This document shows, one piece after another, positions 12,701-27,700 of a stretch of 64,000 nt of DNA. The translations under genes were made by a program, and so were the position numbers. This DNA comes from Aurelia coerulea. Its lineage: Eukaryota > Cnidaria > Scyphozoa > Semaeostomeae > Ulmaridae. The notes beneath the pieces are model-generated. The model searched no databases and had not been told where the DNA came from. It worked only from the letters and a program-made list of their open reading frames with translations. Where the stretch lies: NCBI GenBank assembly GCA_039566865.1, contig CM076953.1, positions 3,658,001-3,722,000 on the forward strand, written 5' to 3'. Within the stretch, counting starts at the first letter, position 1. Each line of letters begins with the position of its first letter.

Positions 12701-15700
12701 ATGGATGAACAATGGATAATCCCCGACACGTGCGAGTTTACGGCTTTGTTTACTGTTTGACGACTGAGCCCCTTTAATGGAATTTTTTTGTGCATATTCT
12801 TCTATTTTCCAAATGACCAGAAAACTACAAAGAACGAAGAAGATCTCAAAAGTGCAGTAAATGATTGCAGTTACAAACCTTCCAATGGGACACTGCATGA
12901 GGTGTAGATCCTTTGGTGGAGGTGAACTTGCAATCAAAATCAATTCATACCAGATTTCACCAACAGATGGATGTTGAAATATAACACTAAAAGAGAAAAT
13001 TTGATCAAAACTCATTTCACTTCAATTTTTTTGTAAATGCTACACTTTAGTCTCAGTACTGAAGCTCCTTAATTTTTTGGGATCTGCAAGCTTAGTTTCT
13101 TATGAAGAGTTCCTCGTGAAAACACACGTCTTTAGAGAAGGAAAGTCAGAGGAGGCAAGTAGTATTGAAAACACACGTCTTTAGAGAAGGAAAGTCAGAG
13201 GAGGCAAGTAGTATTGAAAACACACGTCTTTAGAGAAGGAAAGTCAGAGGAGGCAAGTAGTATTGAAAACACACGTCTTTAGAGAAGGAAAGTCAGAGCA
13301 GGCAAGTAGTATTGAAAACACATGTCTTTAGAGAAGGAAAGTCAGAGGAGGCAAGTAGTATTGAAAACACACGTCTTTAGAGAGGGAAAGTCAGAGGAGG
13401 CAAGTAGTATTGAAAACACACGTCTTTAGAGAAGGTAAGTCAGAGGAGGCAAGTAGTATTCCCTGTTCGGTTTTTGCATCGTTGTATTAAAACATAAACA
13501 CGAACTTGTGCTTGGTTTAATGCAAAGCATATTTTGCTGAAGCCATCAAAAACAGAGGATGATAAAGGTCAGTTTGTAATGTTCCTGTTGTGGGCCTCTG
13601 ATAACCTATTAACTGTCCCTTGTATATTCATTAGAGTCAATCATCTGCTCTAAAGACGAGGGAGTTCTTCTTTTTGAGACACCCGAGTTGTTCTTTCCTT
13701 AAATTTAACATATGCTTTTTCATTAATGTAAGTAGCCGCCGTAGTTGGAACTCGATGACATCACGTCCTTTCCAGCTATGGCAGCCATAGATTATTAACA
13801 TTTCGATGTAGTTCAGTTGAGCATGGGTTCCAAATCTTTAACTTGGCGTAAAAAGGTGGGTGTAAAATTCAATGACCTATTTCTTCTGATTGAATAGCTT
13901 GAAAGGAACTTTAGATACTTATCTATAATTCTACCGTTGGACTTTCCAGAAATTTTGAATATTTTTCAAAATTACAGCGTATTCTAAATTTCAGCTCATT
14001 TGAGGGTGTGACGTCATCAAATTTCTAAATCATAAACTAGATGATTGACAGACTTTTGCTTGATACCATATTGTAGGCATTCATAAGCTATGGTTTTCTT
14101 CGAAATTACTTCATGTTGCGTCAAACGGTTTAGAAATTACGATGGTTTTAAGTTTTTTGAAAATTTTTCTTGAATTCCTGAAAAAGAAGGCAAACACTCC
14201 AACTCTGAAAATATTAAAGATTTCAGAAAAGTCCAACGGTAGAATTATAGAGGAATAGCAAAAGTTTCTTTAAAGTCATTCGGTACAAAGAAATAAGTCA
14301 CTCAATTTTACACCAGCCTTTTTAAAGATTTGGAACCTATGCTGTTCAGTTGTTTTTATTTGTGATATAAAATACCCTTCTTTCTCATCAGGTGAATGAT
14401 CATATCATGGTCTGCAGATTATTTCGACCATCTCTGAGCTGAAACACTGTTCTAAATGCGGATCAACAATAGACCATTTGCCAATTAAGAAAAAGGGATT
14501 GGTGCGAGCGCGGCCAATTCCGACAGCCCTAGTAACAGTCGGAAATCCGGGGAGTCCTCTAATCGGCAAGCCGACCCGGCCCAATTTTCTGACCCGAAGC
14601 TGCATTTGGAGCCGATGCTCGATGGTTACTCAACTAATTTCAAAACAGAAAAAAATGTACAAGAGATAACTCGTTTGTGAGTCTTATCACGAATTTGGGG
14701 TTCAATATTGCCCCCAAAGGTGGAGCGCGTGGGCCGCGAAATTTGGGAAAAATTTTGGTCTACCCTATTTTGGGCCGCAACTCCGTTTTGCGAGGGGTAA
14801 AACGGCCTTGGCATGTCAAAAATCGACAGGAAACCGTGTTCTTTCACTAAAACACTTTTAATCTTGAATTTATCTCTAAAATTCGCAGAATAACGAGCCT
14901 CTCTTTTTTTAAAGCTGTGGGGAAAATCCCGAAAATTTCTACTTATGCCCTTTTTCCTCCCAAATAGATCGTGCTCGCTTTCCTACTAAAGGCACTTGCT
15001 AACTCCAGATTAATGATTGAATACCTTAAAAAGGGTTGAGATAAGGTCCTCCAAAAGTTTGTTTTCAGTTTCTCGATTTATCCACTTCAGAATCAGCCCA
15101 AAACGATCGGCCAGTTTTCGTTGATTTTTCAAAATTTTCTCCCAAGTTTTGGACTTATTGCTTTTAAAGTAAGGGGTCAAAATCAGCTGATCGTTTGTTT
15201 ATTTGCCCTACTCTACAAATCGATCGTTGGAAATACATCGAATAAGATATTCTGGGAAGTGGAGAGGATTCCCCGATGTTACCAGGGCTGTCGGAATTGG
15301 TCGCGCTCATATCTTCAAGTTTGAGTTATAGGGCAAGTTCAGTATCACTGCCAAACTCTTTTCGAGAGCACACAGATAGTGAGAATTACTATGTGAATTG
15401 AAATAACAAAAGATTTGAAATACTTTGTTCTTGTCTATTTTCCAAACTACACTCCAATCCGAACTGTACTGCTTAGGCCAGTTCACATTTCCAATACTAG
15501 GTCGGATTTGAATTTCTGTTGTATTGGGAATGGACTGGCCAAGGCAGTACTGTTTTGATTGGAGTGCGGATTGGAAAGGAAAGACAACGAAAAAAACGAG
15601 GTATTTTGAAGTCTTCTGTTAGTCTAATTATTAACACAATAATACTCAATACCCGTGGAGAGACTAGTATTACTTGAAAACCTACCTTCCTCTGTTTTTC

Positions 15701-18700
15701 CCAATAACTGTTGGCGCAAAATCCACTTGATAGATCCCAGAAGTTTTCGCATGTACAACAATCCAGTCATCTCCTGCCACCAAATCACGTCCTTCGATAA
15801 ACACCTCAAATTCCACTTTTTCATTCGATGGATTTTCTACAAGTATCTCGACTGCAGCGCGTTCATGGCATGGGCATTCGACTTCCAAGGTTTTCATTGG
15901 AGGAGATGGCAATGACGTAATCTTCATTGAGTACCACAGTCGGTATGGTTTTGTGAACATTGCGCATTTAGTTGATAAATTTGGTAGTTGTATCGTCGAT
16001 TTGGAGTGGTGGCTACTTCGTGATGAATCGGGTAATGGGATATCGTCTTCGTCGCTGTCTGAGTCAATTGTCCTAAACAAACGATGAACAAAATGAGAAT
16101 ATTGAATCCAGCCTCTTTGTCGTAGAAACAGCACATAGATTGGTACCATCGATTTTTTTTATCGTTTTCAAATTGCGCCTGAATGATGTAAACACCCTGG
16201 GGGAGGGATGACACATAAGTTATGGTTGGATGGGTTTTTTCACCCGGTTTTCAGAGACCTACTCAATTCTAATTTCCAAATTCATTTGTAGGACAAATTT
16301 TGGCGAAAAATTACCTATCTTCAAAGAATTTTTGCCAATTTCAGCCAAACTGACCCATAGTTAAGGAATTCAAATAACAATGAAGCGTGTGGCGACGTAT
16401 AAATAGCAAAAACAACTGATTACTCAATCAAAAAAATACTACTAACGCCACAGAAAAAAGAAACTAATGGCCCCAGGGTTGTTGTGAAATTCCATGCTGC
16501 CTGCGGCATCGATATGAAATTAAGGAAATTTGCCGAAAAATGACCCTTATTTAGAGAAATTTTGGCCCGAAAGCCCATTTATATGGCGGCACATACCCAC
16601 ACCATCGAAATGATATGTAACCCCCTCCGGGAGGAAACAAGCTAAACATTCGCAGTTCGCACTGTCACATTCTTTACATGTTCGGGCAATCTTATAAACA
16701 TATTCTAGGCAAACTTTGATAAAAGAAGTCTCGAGACCTTGAAACTTCCATACAATTTAAATAGAAAATTTATTCATCGATAAATCAGTAAATCCTTCAT
16801 TAAGGAAACTTATGAAAAACTTACTTGTCTAAGCCAAGTTTTCGCGTGACTGCTTCATCAGACACAAAGGAAATCACTCCATCAAACACACCCCGTCTCC
16901 ATGGTTTGATTGTCATGAGAACTGTTGCAGTTTGCATAGGCAGAACAGTGATAAACGGGGGTCCACTAACAAAATCCAAGTCACAGAAGGCCTGTAAAAA
17001 AATTTAAGTAGATTATATGAAGCGATTTGTATTTTTTTCAGCAAACCCCGATGCCTTGCCCATGGACGTAGAAACCGGGAGCTCTGGGGGCACGTGCCCC
17101 AAAGATTCTGCAATGAACAAATACTGTTCAGGTGAGTCTTTTCTCCCCGAAAATCACTTTATTCATGCATATCTCGATATCCATTGAAATTCCCAGAATG
17201 TCTGACCTGGCATCTATTTTGGGACAAACTTTGAGTTAATTTTCAATGGCAGCAGAGTTGTTGTGAAATTCCATGCTCCCTGTGGCATCGTTGTGTAGTT
17301 GTGTGTGATTGTGTGTAGATTGTATTCGTAGTTTAGATACATTGTAAATATTATGAGCATATATATATAAATAAAAACAAATAACTGCCCTTTTCATTTC
17401 AGTAAGTGCCATTTTTGTTTAATGAAAAAAGTGCCCTTGAAGTGTCGTGCCCCCAAGTTTGAGATGCTTCCTACGGCCTTGTTGCCAAGCATCATAAAGT
17501 CTGTATTCGAGACCATAAATTCTAAATTTGAAATTCCTGAATGTTTGAGATTTAAACCTGCAAACTTATATTCAGATCTTATACCAGGCGAATCAAAATA
17601 ACACAAAATGTAAAATGTTTGAAAATACGGCAAACACTTCAAGCATCGATTTGCAAATACAGTACAAGCCGAAGTCTTTGCATTATGATAAGAATTCTTG
17701 AGCCATATGAAAGACTGTAAATTTTTCTAAGCAGAATTCTTAGGCAGGAGCATCCTGCTAATATACACACGGCCTGTACTTACACAGAGGTACAAGTTGA
17801 ATCAAAATTTTGATCAAAATGAAAGGTGAGTTTTCGCTATTCCCACCTCATAAGGTACTGCAAATATTTTTCAATCAACTTTCAAAATTTTATAGGCTTT
17901 ACTAATCGTTTTTCAAACTGTGGTATCTTTTTGACTAATCTGACAAATGCAGAATACAACGCCGAATACATAAAACATTCATCATGGTATGGTTAGAAGA
18001 GGGCCTAACTACTAAAAAAACAGGCATCTATTTGGTCTTTTGCACTTTTTGCAAAGTAAACTCGCAAAGTAAACATTCATCATGGAATGTACATAAAAGA
18101 TTCTGAGTTTTACCTGAAAGACCATCTTTCTTCCAGTTACATTAGGTACCTTGACCTTGAACTGGGTTCTAAGAGAGAAAATCGAAACATTAAATATCAG
18201 ACGAGTGTTTATCCAGTGTGTTCTTACCATTTGGCAACCAAAACAGCACTCTGTGACATAGATTGAACCTAACTTTCTGAAAAAAACGTTATCAAAAACA
18301 ATTTTGCACCAGCATTGAACATTGGAGACATTGCGGTCTGTTTGAGCTATGACAACGCTTCAAAAAAATGGCTGCAGAACTATTTGAAGACTTCAATTTC
18401 TTGTTTATTCTGCATTCTGGATCGACCAAAATTTACCTATAATTCGTTGAAATTTAATGGAATTTCCAATGCATGCAACACTCATGAAAACCCTCCCACC
18501 ATGCACGCGAAATTTTCGAATCAAAACATAGAAAATTGTTGCTCGAGTCAGATTCTCTAAGAGAACTGCTTAAATGTCGATTTTCACATATGTCCGGCAC
18601 AGACAATGACTCGCAAAGCAAACAGGACAGCTGTATAGATTGGTATTGACTATTCATAGTTGCCAATATAACTCAAATTTGTAACTGATTATCAGTTTCT

Positions 18701-21700
18701 TATCAGCTGAGAACATACAACTTTATTTTCTATGAAAGAATAATGACCGACCTTTCGAAAATTTTTCATTTCAGAAGAACGCATCTTACCCTCTCTCGAC
18801 TTCACATTCCAGTTCGATATGATTCAACTGTAGTGGTTTTCTGCCCTCTCCTCGCAACAGAAATATCGTTTCCGTTCCACTGATTGTGTTCTTCAGTTTT
18901 AGATGACCCTATAAAAGAAAATAAATTGCAAAATATTTACAGAAGACGAGGCATAGCCCAATAAGCCATAGCAATGTAAAACAGCAAAATGCCAAGAGAA
19001 TAAACGACATGATGCAATTGGAACTGAAGAGAACAAAGAGAAGAGGGTTGAAAGCATTGCTAGGCTACGCAAGGACAAGTAAATACACAAGGCAAAGATT
19101 TTATGTTGAAAAGTGGAAATAAAGATAAAAGGTTAGGCAATGCATATTCGCTACTTTGAGCACAGCACTTTCATAAACGTTTGATGAGGCACTTTAGTGA
19201 AGCATGGGTGAGTGGCCACTTCGGTTTATGATGCACTACGGGTGACCTAAATCTAAAACTTTAATTACAAGCTCATTGTTAGTTCAGGATAGGTGCCCTT
19301 GTCATCTAAGGTTTCATTTATTTACAATTATTCCCTGCGATTTGAAAATAAACGAAAATCAGTCAAGAACTCAGATAGGCAAAGAAATGCACAAGAAGGC
19401 TAAGTAGAGGAATGCTACATTGTTAATCATCCAGTGGTTAATTTGGGCGACATTTAAAGAGAAATGTTGCCAAACAGGAATAAATACAGGAAGGTCCTTC
19501 AAGATAACAGGCAGACAATGCATATCACTTGGAATAACATCACAACAAGGGCGTTATTGAATAATGTAGTAAAGAACCTGATAATCAAAGACAGTCTTTG
19601 AAGACAAAAATATTCACTTGAAAATTATAACAAAACACATTCTTGTGAAAATTGTACAGCAGAAATGTGTCGAAATTCATACCTGTACAACTCCTTCGTA
19701 CATTGGTTGAAACGTCAATGCATATGTTGCTGATGTCAGCTTTGGACAAAATAGTTTTTCTGGACCATAGAATCCCTCTCCTTCCATTGTAGCAACAAGG
19801 CTCCAGTCACGTTCACTGCTGTTGACCTAAACAGAAAAATGGCGTATTGACCTCTCTCAAATCATATCAAACGAACCACTGTGTCTGGTGCCAGCTGAAC
19901 ATAAATTATATCAGCAACGCTATTTCGATGTTTTCATTTCTCCAAACCAGTTACTGTCATCTTCTAGCGAATTTTAAATCATATTTGGTTGTGGAATTGT
20001 GAATTTTATTTAAAAAAGATCTGAAACTTCAACTTCCTTTTGCACAGTCGTACACTAGGGTAAATTGGGGGTAAAATGGGTAAGTTTGGGGTAAAATGGG
20101 TAGGGTGAAAATGTTGGACAAATTTTGCTAAAATCTTTGTTCACAGTTTTTCTCCAGCTACAACCACTCAAACTCAAACAACCCTCTTTGACATAGTGAC
20201 TTGATTTATCAGTTCCAGGTCTGCCGTCATTTTCCAGCAATCAGCACTAACTTTTTTACCTCCAGCCTACCCACTTTACCCATGAGACCTTGTACATTTC
20301 TACACAACTTTTGACTTTCTTTCAGTCCTTACTTATAGAAATAATCATATCGTAAAACTGATAACATTGGTTCATGCTAGTGACAGTTCGGAATACAAGG
20401 TTACCAGAATTAAACAAAATATTGTCTACATAGCTTAACTATAGACGATTGCGCTAAAGATGGCGGCGAGGAATACTTTACCAAGATGCATTGCGTTGTT
20501 TAATCGAATTCCTATAGAATCGTTAAAGAATCTTTACTAGAACGCAATGCATCTCGGTAAAAAATTGCTCGGCGCCATCTTTAGCGCAATAATCTATTAG
20601 ACTGGTTTGCGAAAAACATCTCACGACAAAAAATTGTCGTATTTCTGGTCACTGAAAGAACTTATCATAAACAAAGGCGAACAGAGGTATATCGTACTCA
20701 CTACGGGTATATTTTGCGTGACAGATTCATGAGTAGGAGATGTGAACTCAAGTTCGATGTCCGACCCCTCCGGATTTGTCGTCACTTCTATTTGATAAAC
20801 TCGGATATCATTAGGAGCTTTCATCACGATGCGGCATTGGTAATGTCCTGGTCCGTCCGGTATGAATGTTACCGGCAGTCTCGCATTCTCTTGAGCTGCA
20901 AGAAGAACAGATATAATTCACATTGATCTATTCACATTTAACCATGGGCAATGATGCACCGTTGATGTGGCCTATATTATGATCAAAATTGTATTTTTAC
21001 TCACTGTGTTGTTTCTCTTCCACGGGATTGCAAGTAAAGCTTGATAATGTTGCTATTCCTTCGTTCTTCTCTCGTCACAACAAGGAATCGAACGCCGCCA
21101 TTATTCAAATACAGTTGAAACGGTTGGAGCTCCTACGCAGCGATACGTCTCATTTAAGTTTGAAATGAGTACAATTTTGATCATAATATAGGCCACATCA
21201 ACGGTGCATTATTGCCCATGATTTAACTAGCTTTTAAGCAAAACATTTTTCGAGCCAAATCAAGCGTTGTGGATTTCACTGGCATGTCAACAATGCCATC
21301 GTCGAGTTCAGAAGAAAAACGCCTGATTTGAGACAATGCTCAGTCAAAATTTCCTCCTCAGCGCTCTAGAAGCTACAGATAAAACTTACGGTGTCAAAAG
21401 CGATATTTGATGTAATCATCCCATCACATTGGCATCCCTATTGAAAGCGAAGGGTGTCACATTTGATAAAGCCACTGGCGAAATTCCACAGTTCATCAAC
21501 AATTTCCAATTGCGCTTATTGTGGAGAGGTAGCACAGTACCTTCATATGAACTACCGGGTGTCCCAAAATGATGTAACAAGAGCAGATTTTGTAATACAA
21601 TAGCAAAAGTTACGTTTGATTGACACCTCAATTCAAAGCGATTAGCGGCTGCAGACAAAGGAAATTCTCTCAGCCAGTAATTCAAAACAAACAAAGCCGC

Positions 21701-24700
21701 AAAAGTTTCCCCAAAACTGGTAGGGCAAACTCTCGCCTTGTGCAAGCGAAAGATGGTTTTTAAGGGAAGTTATGTGCTTTTAGCGAGAGAAGAAGGGTAA
21801 ATCTAAAGTTCTGTCGCTTAGATTATATTTATTTGATTCAGGAGCGGAGCAGAAGGCATTGTAATTCTCGTTTCTTTAGGGCTTAAAATGAAACGATTAC
21901 AAAACAGCTCCTAAATCAAATAAACATAATCTAAGCGACAGAACCTTAGATTTACCCTTCTTCTTTCGCTATAAGCACATAGCTTCCCTTAAAAACCATC
22001 TTTCGCTTGCACAAGGCGAGAGTTTGCCCTACTAGTTTTGGGGAAACTTTTGCGGCTTTGTTTGTTTTGAATTACTGGTTGAGAGAATTTCCTTTGTCTG
22101 CAGCCGCTAATCGCTTTGAATTGAGGTGTCAATCAAACGCAACTGTTGCTATTGTATTACAAAATCTGCTCTTGTTAAATGATGTATTATCGTTTGACTG
22201 CTTATATGCCCACAACCAATGAACCGATTTTTAAAAACTTTATTTTATCCGATTGCCGAAAGGCTAAATTGTATTCGACGACGTTGGTTTTGGTTGTACG
22301 CTGATGTTTTCATGTCGAAAAGAAGATCGATATACCTGTTCCAATTCAAGCCTTACATGGCATGAAAAAGAAACGGCCTTCTTTCCCAGTCAACATTTTA
22401 GTTGTGATGCAAAAGGCTGAACTTATGTTTCGCTCAGAGAATATATGTCGTTCAGAGAATAAGAATTCAGTTAATACTGAGTTTAGAGAACGAATACGAG
22501 TTCAGCCCTTTGTATCACATCTGAAATGTTGACTGGAAAAATAGGCCGTTTCTTTCTCATGCCATCTAAAGCTTGAATTTGAGCAGGTTTATCAATCTTT
22601 TTTTCGACATGAAAACGCCGTGGTAAGACCATAACAAACATTTTAAAATACAATTCAGCCATTAGGCAATCAAATAAAACAAAGTTTGTGAAAATCGGTT
22701 TATTGGTTATGGACATGTAAGCAATCAAACAGTAATACATCATTTTGGGACACCCGGTATGTAAGATATAAAAAGGTGCAAAATCTACGAAAATCATCTA
22801 CATATCTATGACAACAGCCATGCTAAAAAATTGGCATAAAAGAAACATCAAACGTACCACTGGTCGTATCAGTCACTACATTCATATCGAAGATTTTCGG
22901 CATCGTAAAATATTTTGAATTTCCTTCAACGACGAATCCAGCTGTCCCACTCTTTGAAGTAATTAACGATGGAGGTGACGTAGCCAGCGAATCAGAAGAT
23001 AGTCCCATCGTTTGCAAAGCGTTTGCAATTGTTGCAACTGATAAGCTGCCTGTGATCTCTCGCCGGCGTAACTCTTTCTCTGACATCCGTTGCTGGGCGG
23101 CAAGCACTGAAAAAAGAATCAAAATTAAATCAGTATAAATTGTTACCTACAATACCTACAATTTTTGTTGCTCTTAGTTTTTAAAGACCCATTGTCACCC
23201 AGGGTCCTCTGCGGGCACACTGAAATTCAAGACAGTCTGAAAATCATATTTTGGCCTAAGCGGAAACCACGAATCCACACTGTAGTATTAGACCTACATA
23301 CTCGGCAAAGGTTTGTTTTACCCATTTCGAGTCATGTGACCATTCTCTTGGGAAGTTTCAGTATTATGCTACTTTTTACACTCATGGCACAACTTTGCAT
23401 GGCACGAAATATGTTAGGGAAATCAAAAGATATTTTATCAAGTGATTGATCACATGACTTAAAACGGGTGTAAACGAACCTTAGCCGATTTTGTCTATTG
23501 AACTATTAGAAACGTTTTAATTTGGTTGATCTATTGTTTCCATCTAAGCCAAAGTTGATTTTCAAACAATATGAAATTGTAGCGCACCCGCAAAGGACCA
23601 TGGGTGACAATGGCTCTTTAATTCCTCATCCCCAATAAATTCCAGAACTTACCCAGAGCCTTTTCTTTTGCTTCATTTATGATTGGCAGGACAACCTCCT
23701 CTGCAATTTGATCATTCACATTGCATTGCCAGTAGACCACGCGATCGTCTCCCCCAAAGAGGCCTTGACTCTTCTCCGCAACTGCAGCACTGCTTACTCG
23801 AACCGTGCGTGACGATGGTTGAAAAGGCAGGGCTGACGCCAAAGGAAGAAGTGAATCAGCTTCAACAGAGTAAACAAGTTCACCAATGTCTTCGTTTAAG
23901 AATAAGACAGAGCACTGGCGATGGCCTATTGTGAAGGGGAGGAACTGTATCTCTAGCTTGGTACTGCTGTAGGGCTCGATGTGAAGTTCTTTTGTCGAGC
24001 AAAAGAATGCACTGATACTTGCCTCTGTATTATCTATGAACAGAACAGGAAAGTGCAATTAGATTCAGTTTAAAGTCCGTCTCAATCAGAAGGCATGTGA
24101 AAATGCCCGCGAATAAAGAGAACTCAAGGCTTGCAAGTTATTAATTTTGCGTTATCGCAAATCTTGCGTGACATCTAATTTGAGACATATTATAGTTTTA
24201 ACCAGAGCCATGGGTAGCTAGACAACACATATGTGCTTCTATGGAGGAGCAGCGCATGTGCTTCTATGCTTTTGCGGAGGAAGAATTCTACACTTTGTAG
24301 CGGCGTCTGCAGAAGCATGGACTTGCCCAAGTCGTCCTGTAAGGAAGAAAGAGACAGAGAAAGTCTCTCTCTTCCTTACAAGACGACTTGGGCAAGTCCA
24401 GCAGAAGCATGCAAATCATCCCTCCCCAAAAGCATAAGACACACCTGCGATGTCTAACTATCTATTCCGCGGAAATATGAAAGTTGTTAGGTCTTGGCTT
24501 ATTCCAAGCCCTAGTAGAGAATCCTGAGGAGTTGAGGCTGCACGCAGGCTAGAGGTATCAAGCAACGGCACCCAAATCATACTCGGCACGCATAAATTTT
24601 ACGTTTGTGATTTGAGAACATGAGGACAAATGTGAAGTTTGAAAATAACTCGAGCAACAGTTGTTTTTCTATATTTGATTTTCCATAGCAACAGTTTGTA

Positions 24701-27700
24701 GACATATTGGAAAAACTATATTCTTTCGTATTGATAAACGACAGTCTACCAAAGATCATAAAGATGATATTTAAAATAGCATATCCATTTCTACAGTAAA
24801 TCCCCGCAAATAAGAACCTAATTTTTTGAGAGCCAGGCTGAAATAGGTTCTTATTTTGAAGACAGCAAGCTATAAAGATTCTTATTTGAAGAGTGCCTTG
24901 CGTAGGCCGTTTTAGAATCTTCACCATAAATGTTCAGCCCTGTTATTTGTTTCATTTGTTTTTGACAAAGCTATTACGTACCTAATAACCAATTCTAAGT
25001 TTACAAACAGCAGGGGAGGAGATTTAACGGCCAACTGGGAAAAAATTAACTTAATAACGACAATCCAAAATCAGCTTTGCTAACCCTGCATTAAGAACAC
25101 GTTTTTCACCAAACTGAAACAGGTTCTTAATTACAAGGTGCATGATTTAGGAAAAACAGCCTCTAGGTTCCTTCTTTTTATAGGTTCTTATATGCGGGGA
25201 TTTACTGTAATTTCATTCATTTAAACCTGCAGTGTCAGAGATTGTCGATAAATGTTGATCACCTTTTTCGCTTTTCTGTATTGCATTCTGAGCATCAATC
25301 AGACTTTCAGCTTTCTTTGCAATGATTTTCTTTTTGACACTGAAAAGAGCATCAGATACTTAGTCAGACAGATTCTGAAAGCTGTGCAGTCAAAACTTGA
25401 TATTGCTGATAAAAGTAGGAGAGACTGTACCTTTCATTTTCAGGAACAAGCCAATTTTCTTTAGTCAGACAGATTCTGAAAGCTGTGCAGTCAAAACTTG
25501 ATATTACTGATAAAAGTAGGAGAAACTATACCTTTCATTTTCAGGAACAAGCCAATTTATTTAGTCAGACAGATTGTGAAAGCTGTGCTGTTAAAACTTG
25601 ATATTACTGATAAAAATAGGAGAGATTGTACCCTTCATTTTAAGGAACAAGCCAATTTTATCTAGTCAAACAGATTCTGAAAGCTGTGCAGTCAAAACTT
25701 GATATTACTGATAAGAGTAGGAGAGACTGTACCCTTCATTTTAAGGAACAAGCCAATTTATTTAGTCAGACAGATTGTGAAAGCTGTGCTGTTAAAACTT
25801 GATATTACTGATAAAAGTAGGAGAGACTGTACCCTTCATTTTAAGGAACAAGCCAATTTTATTTAGTCAGACAGATTGTGAAAGCTTTGCAGTCAAAACT
25901 TGATATTACTGATAAAAGTAGGAGAGACTGTACCTTTCATTTTAAGAAACAAGCCAATTTTTTAAAAAGAAAATTTTGAGATTATACCAATCGACCAAAA
26001 AGGTTTTCACATGTTTGAAAATTAGTTCTGAGGAAAATCGAGTCTGCGTAGCAAATTTTCAAACATGCTGATTTCCTTTTGGCCCACCCAGTAGAGCTTA
26101 AACTACTGCGAATATTGCAAAAAATACAAATCTTACCCGTTATCAATTTTAGATTCAACTTTCTTGAGACTGGACTGCTTCACTTTCTTAGTTGTGCGTG
26201 GTGCTGCTTCTGGATTGGATTGTTTAGCTTCAACCAGAATTATTCTAAAATCTGCTGCCTTTTTGAAAGGATTCTTTACATCCAATTCAATTTTCTTGAG
26301 CTCGTAGCACGGTGATTCCGTCTTTACTGTTGCCTGAAAAAGAATTGATTTGATGTGTGATTTGCTTCTGTTCGGGGACTCGCAGTATGATGTCATTATC
26401 AATCGAATAATCCTTGAGGCAACAATTTCTTTTATCAAAAATACGATAAGGTTTTCAAATTAAATTTAAGCATTAAACAGCAGCAACATTTTCGTTTTAT
26501 TTGTAGTATTTGAAGCGGGTGTCTTGTAAAGAAGTACTCCCATTTGTATCACGAATGCCAGAACTGGTATACTACATAATCCTCGCGGTATCTTTAGGTG
26601 TTTCATCTATCTGTGCTCGTTTGAGAGTCAAGCAACTGCTGTAAGGTAGAGCGAGTTCTTCTTTCTGAGACGCCTGTGTTGTTCTTGTTCTTTTCTTAAA
26701 TTTGATGTATATTTTTCCATTAATGTAAGTGGCTGCCGTAGTTGGAACTCGATGACATCATGTCCTTTCCAGCTATGGTAGCCACATAATATTTATATTT
26801 CGTTGCAGTTAGTTGTTTTTATTTGTGATGAAAAAAAAAGAATAGATACGGATAAAACAGATCAAAGGATACTAGATTGATAGTTTTAGGCCTGCTTGAA
26901 ACGCATGAACAGATGAAATGCTGATAGAATCTGCACAAAAGACATACCATTGGTGTGATAGCATCCACTGAGGTGGCCAAATTGAAAACAATTGTTGAGC
27001 CAACTTGAGATCCCATTCGTTTTCCAACGAGAATCAATACTGCATGGCATGATCGTAGAAAACGACTTCTGTATTCCACAGGTAATTGTACATGATTTTT
27101 CGCTGGAACCTGGCATGGAAGGGAAAGAACATAAATTTTACAACTACAGTAAAAAATCCGCATAACAGCCTGTGATTTTCTGTGACAGCCCGAAATGGCT
27201 CCTATACATTCATATAATAGTTCTTATATACCGGGTGTCCCAAAATGATAAATTATTGTTTGATTGCTTACATGGCCATAACCAATGAACCGATTTTAAA
27301 AACTTTGTTTTATTTGATTGCCTAAAGGCTAAATTGCATGTTAAGATGTTCGTTGTGGTTTTACCACGGCGTTTTCATGTCGGAAAGAAGATCGATAAAC
27401 CTGCTCAAATTCAAGCCTTAAATGGCATGAGAAAGAAACGGCCTATTTTTCCAGTCAACATTTTAGATGTAATACAAAAGGCTGAACTCTTATTCGTATT
27501 CTCTGAAATCAGTATTAACTGAATTCGTATTCTCTGAACGATATACATTCTCTGAACGACATATAAGTTCAGCCTTTTGCATCACCTCAAAAATATCGAC
27601 TTGGAAAGTAGGCCTATTCTTTTTCAAGCCATATCAGGCTTGAATTTGAGCAGGTTTATCGATCTTCTTTTCAACATGAAAACATCGGGCGAAACCACAA

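Noticed and set aside
22007..22222. Frame MHKARVCPTSFGETFAALFV and its mirror at 21416-21745
   Set aside because: Both lie on the inverted arms of a family D foldback. The same frame in both arms is a product of the inversion, and other copies are broken.
27334..27522. Frame with VLPRRFHVGKKIDKPAQIQA, suspected transposase
   Set aside because: It recurs in both arms of family C elements, is under 70 codons, and has no DDE/DDD catalytic context.
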